Source of the DNA: Spirochaetaceae bacterium
Lineage (GTDB): Bacteria; Spirochaetota; Spirochaetia; SZUA-6; Fen-1364
DNA: 15,268 nt
Direction of reading: 5' to 3'
NCBI GenBank assembly: GCA_003141795.1
Contig: PLNO01000380.1
Span: 1-15,268 of the forward strand
Made by a program: the position numbers and the translations under genes. This document shows positions 13,794 through 15,268 of the stretch, one piece after another (position 1 is the first letter of the stretch; each line of letters opens with the position of its first letter). The notes under the pieces were generated by a model, which saw only the letters and a list, made by a program, of their open reading frames with translations, was not told the DNA's origin and did not search any database.

Positions 13794-15268
13794 GCTATCT
13801 CTTCTTCCGAGAGCTGCGAGGCCACGATCTCCCGATACACCTCGCAGCCGGCGTACAGCTCCTTGTGCGTGCCCATGCCCGCGATTCTTCCCTCGTCCAG
13901 GACGATGATCCTGTCCGCGTCCATGATCGTGGCCACGCGCTGGCCGACGATGACGACCGTCGCGTCGGCCGTTTCCCGCCGGAGGGCGGCCCTGAGACGG
14001 GAGTCCGTCTTGAAGTCGAGGGCTGAAAAGCTGTCGTCGAAGAGGTAGATCCCGGGACGCTTTACCAGGGCCCGGGCGATGGACAGGCGCTGTTTCTGGC
14101 CTCCCGATACGTTGGCGCCGCCCTGGGAAATCATCGAGTCGAAGCCCTGCTCCATGGCGGAGACGAACTCGAGGGCCTGGGCAGTCTCCGCCGCATGGCG
14201 GACCTCTTCATCGCTCGCGTCCTTCTTGCCGTAGCGGATGTTCTCCGCGACGCTCCCCGTGAAGAGAGTCGCCTTCTGCGGCACGTAGCCGATGCGCGAC
14301 CTCAGCTCGCTCTGACTCATCTGCCGGACATCGAGACCGTCCACGAGGACTGACCCCGCGGTCACGTCGTAGAAACGCGGGATCAGGGAGAGAAGGGTGG
14401 ACTTGCCCGATCCCGTGCTGCCGATGATGGCCGTCGTCTCACCGGGTCGCGCCTCGAAGGAAATGTCCCGCACCGCGGGCTCCTCTGCGCCGTGGTATTG
14501 GAAGGTAACGTTCCTGAACTCGACGTATCCCCGCCGGTCGGCATCCGGCCTCAGGGGAGTCGCGGGATCGACGACCTCGCTCTTGAGCTCGAGCACTTCG
14601 TTGATGCGTTCCGCCGATGCCTGCGCCCGCGGAATCATGATGAACATGATGGAGGCCATGAGGAAGGAGAAGAGTATCTGCATCGCGTATTGCAGAAACG
14701 CCATCATGTTGCCCACGTTGGACGATCCGACGTCGATCCGCTTCGTGCCGAACCAGAGGATGGCGATCGTCGTGAAGTTCATGATCAGCATCATCAGGGG
14801 CATGAGCAGCGCGAACATGCGGTTCACCTTGATCGCGGTGTCGGTGAGATCCCGGTTGGCCGTGTCGAAGCGCTTCTTTTCGAAGGCCCCCCGGTTGAAT
14901 GCGCGAATGACCCGGATGCCGGTGAGGTTCTCCCGCAGCACGAGATTGATCCGGTCGATCTTCTTCTGAATGGCCTGGAAAAGGGGGAAACCCCTGATGG
15001 CCACGACCGTGATGACGATGGCCAGGATCGGGATGACGACACCGATGATCCAGGCCAGACCCCTGTCCTTCTGGAGGGCGAGGATGATGCCGCCGATGGC
15101 GGTGATGGGCGCGCCGATCATCATCCGGATCATCATCACCATGACGTTCTGGATCTGGGTCACGTCGTTCGTGCTGCGCGTGATCAGGGAGGGCGTGCCG
15201 ATCGTGTCGTACTCCTTCAACGAGTAGTTCGAGACCGTTCGGAAGATCCGGCTCCGAATCGTCTCCCC
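13790..15268 (-). CDS. Heterodimeric ABC exporter, degenerate-site subunit (5' end beyond window)
   Basis: The frame is open through the window edge; 492 codons plus stop are visible. The visible part starts inside the membrane domain, just before the family's STNDVTQIQ stretch, so roughly the first 100 codons are missing. A TTG at 15220 is internal and not the true start. Walker A is GSTGSGKST (Lys at 14402-14404), the Q-loop reads YVPQKATLF, and the signature VSGGQ is intact (SGGQ at 14096-14107). Walker B reads LFDDSFSALD: the catalytic Glu is Asp (14033-14035). The switch His is Gln (13940-13942, GQRVATI). These are the hallmarks of the TM287/BmrC-like partner with a degenerate ATP site. 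The pair with the next gene makes one asymmetric exporter. Confidence 0.94.
   Translation of the reverse strand, partial: GETIRSRIFRTVSNYSLKEYDTIGTPSLITRSTNDVTQIQNVMVMMIRMMIGAPITAIGGIILALQKDRGLAWIIGVVIPILAIVITVVAIRGFPLFQAIQKKIDRINLVLRENLTGIRVIRAFNRGAFEKKRFDTANRDLTDTAIKVNRMFALLMPLMMLIMNFTTIAILWFGTKRIDVGSSNVGNMMAFLQYAMQILFSFLMASIMFIMIPRAQASAERINEVLELKSEVVDPATPLRPDADRRGYVEFRNVTFQYHGAEEPAVRDISFEARPGETTAIIGSTGSGKSTLLSLIPRFYDVTAGSVLVDGLDVRQMSQSELRSRIGYVPQKATLFTGSVAENIRYGKKDASDEEVRHAAETAQALEFVSAMEQGFDSMISQGGANVSGGQKQRLSIARALVKRPGIYLFDDSFSALDFKTDSRLRAALRRETADATVVIVGQRVATIMDADRIIVLDEGRIAGMGTHKELYAGCEVYREIVASQLSEEEIA

Noticed and set aside
12813..14048. 411-codon plus-strand ORF antisense to the ABC genes
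   Set aside because: It mirrors two strongly supported ABC genes, is extremely rich in Asp, His, Glu and Val, and has no domain; it is a by-product of GC-rich codon use.
1..15268. CRISPR arrays, tRNA or rRNA genes, transposases, integrases, toxin-antitoxin pairs
   Set aside because: I looked on both strands and found no regularly spaced repeats, cloverleaf-like segments or matching protein motifs.

Overview
The window looks like chromosomal DNA of a moderately GC-rich, free-living Gram-negative bacterium. Several genes encode exported proteins: two LamG/Big_2 or ankyrin proteins with signal peptides, a barrel-like secreted protein, and a FecR-DUF6600 protein. There is also an EmrA/HlyD-type membrane fusion protein, which implies a periplasm. 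A spirochaete-like or acidobacterium-like host is a guess from gene style only; no rRNA, tRNA or phylogenetic marker is present. No CRISPR array, complete insertion sequence, integrase or RNA gene was found.

Layout: (a) 1-1950, a sigma70-like promoter and a secreted tandem-LamG plus Ig-like (Big_2) protein on the plus strand; (b) 2072-3946, a convergent exported protein made almost wholly of about 17 ankyrin repeats; (c) 4025-5182, a Gfo/Idh/MocA-family NAD(P)-dependent sugar oxidoreductase on the minus strand; (d) 5256-5695, a decayed aldo/keto-reductase remnant on the plus strand; (e) 5700-6338, a small secreted, glycine-rich, probably outer-membrane protein on the minus strand; (f) 6467-8411, a good sigma70-like promoter followed by a secreted FecR/DUF6600 protein with a proline/arginine-rich tail; (g) 8502-9990, a probable two-gene unit: a DltE-like short-chain dehydrogenase and a SagB/nitroreductase-family flavoprotein; (h) 9991-10881, gene debris: the C-terminus of a YncE/YVTN-type beta-propeller protein and a second, truncated copy of the 3' end of the oxidoreductase in (c); (i) 10882-15268, a minus-strand operon for a heterodimeric ABC exporter (the first subunit runs off the window edge) and an EmrA-like membrane fusion protein.

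How the genes work together: the clearest functional unit is the exporter operon. The two ABC half-transporters overlap by 4 bp (ATGA) and the fusion protein starts 14 bp after the second. The first subunit has an Asp in place of the Walker B catalytic Glu and a Gln in place of the switch His. The second has canonical Walker B and switch His but a changed signature (LSQGE). This is the TM287/288-type asymmetric pair with one consensus and one degenerate ATP site. The other genes are mostly independent cell-envelope or redox functions.

The most unusual structural signal is a 305-bp direct repeat (4011-4315 and 10474-10778) carrying the last 96 codons of the oxidoreductase, 6.46 kb apart. All 8 mismatches fall in the first 104 bp; the next 201 bp are identical. 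The second copy ends abruptly at a 10-bp direct repeat that also touches the stop codon of the fusion-protein gene. I see no clear new multi-gene system; the exporter trio and the repeat/debris junction are the items most worth following up.
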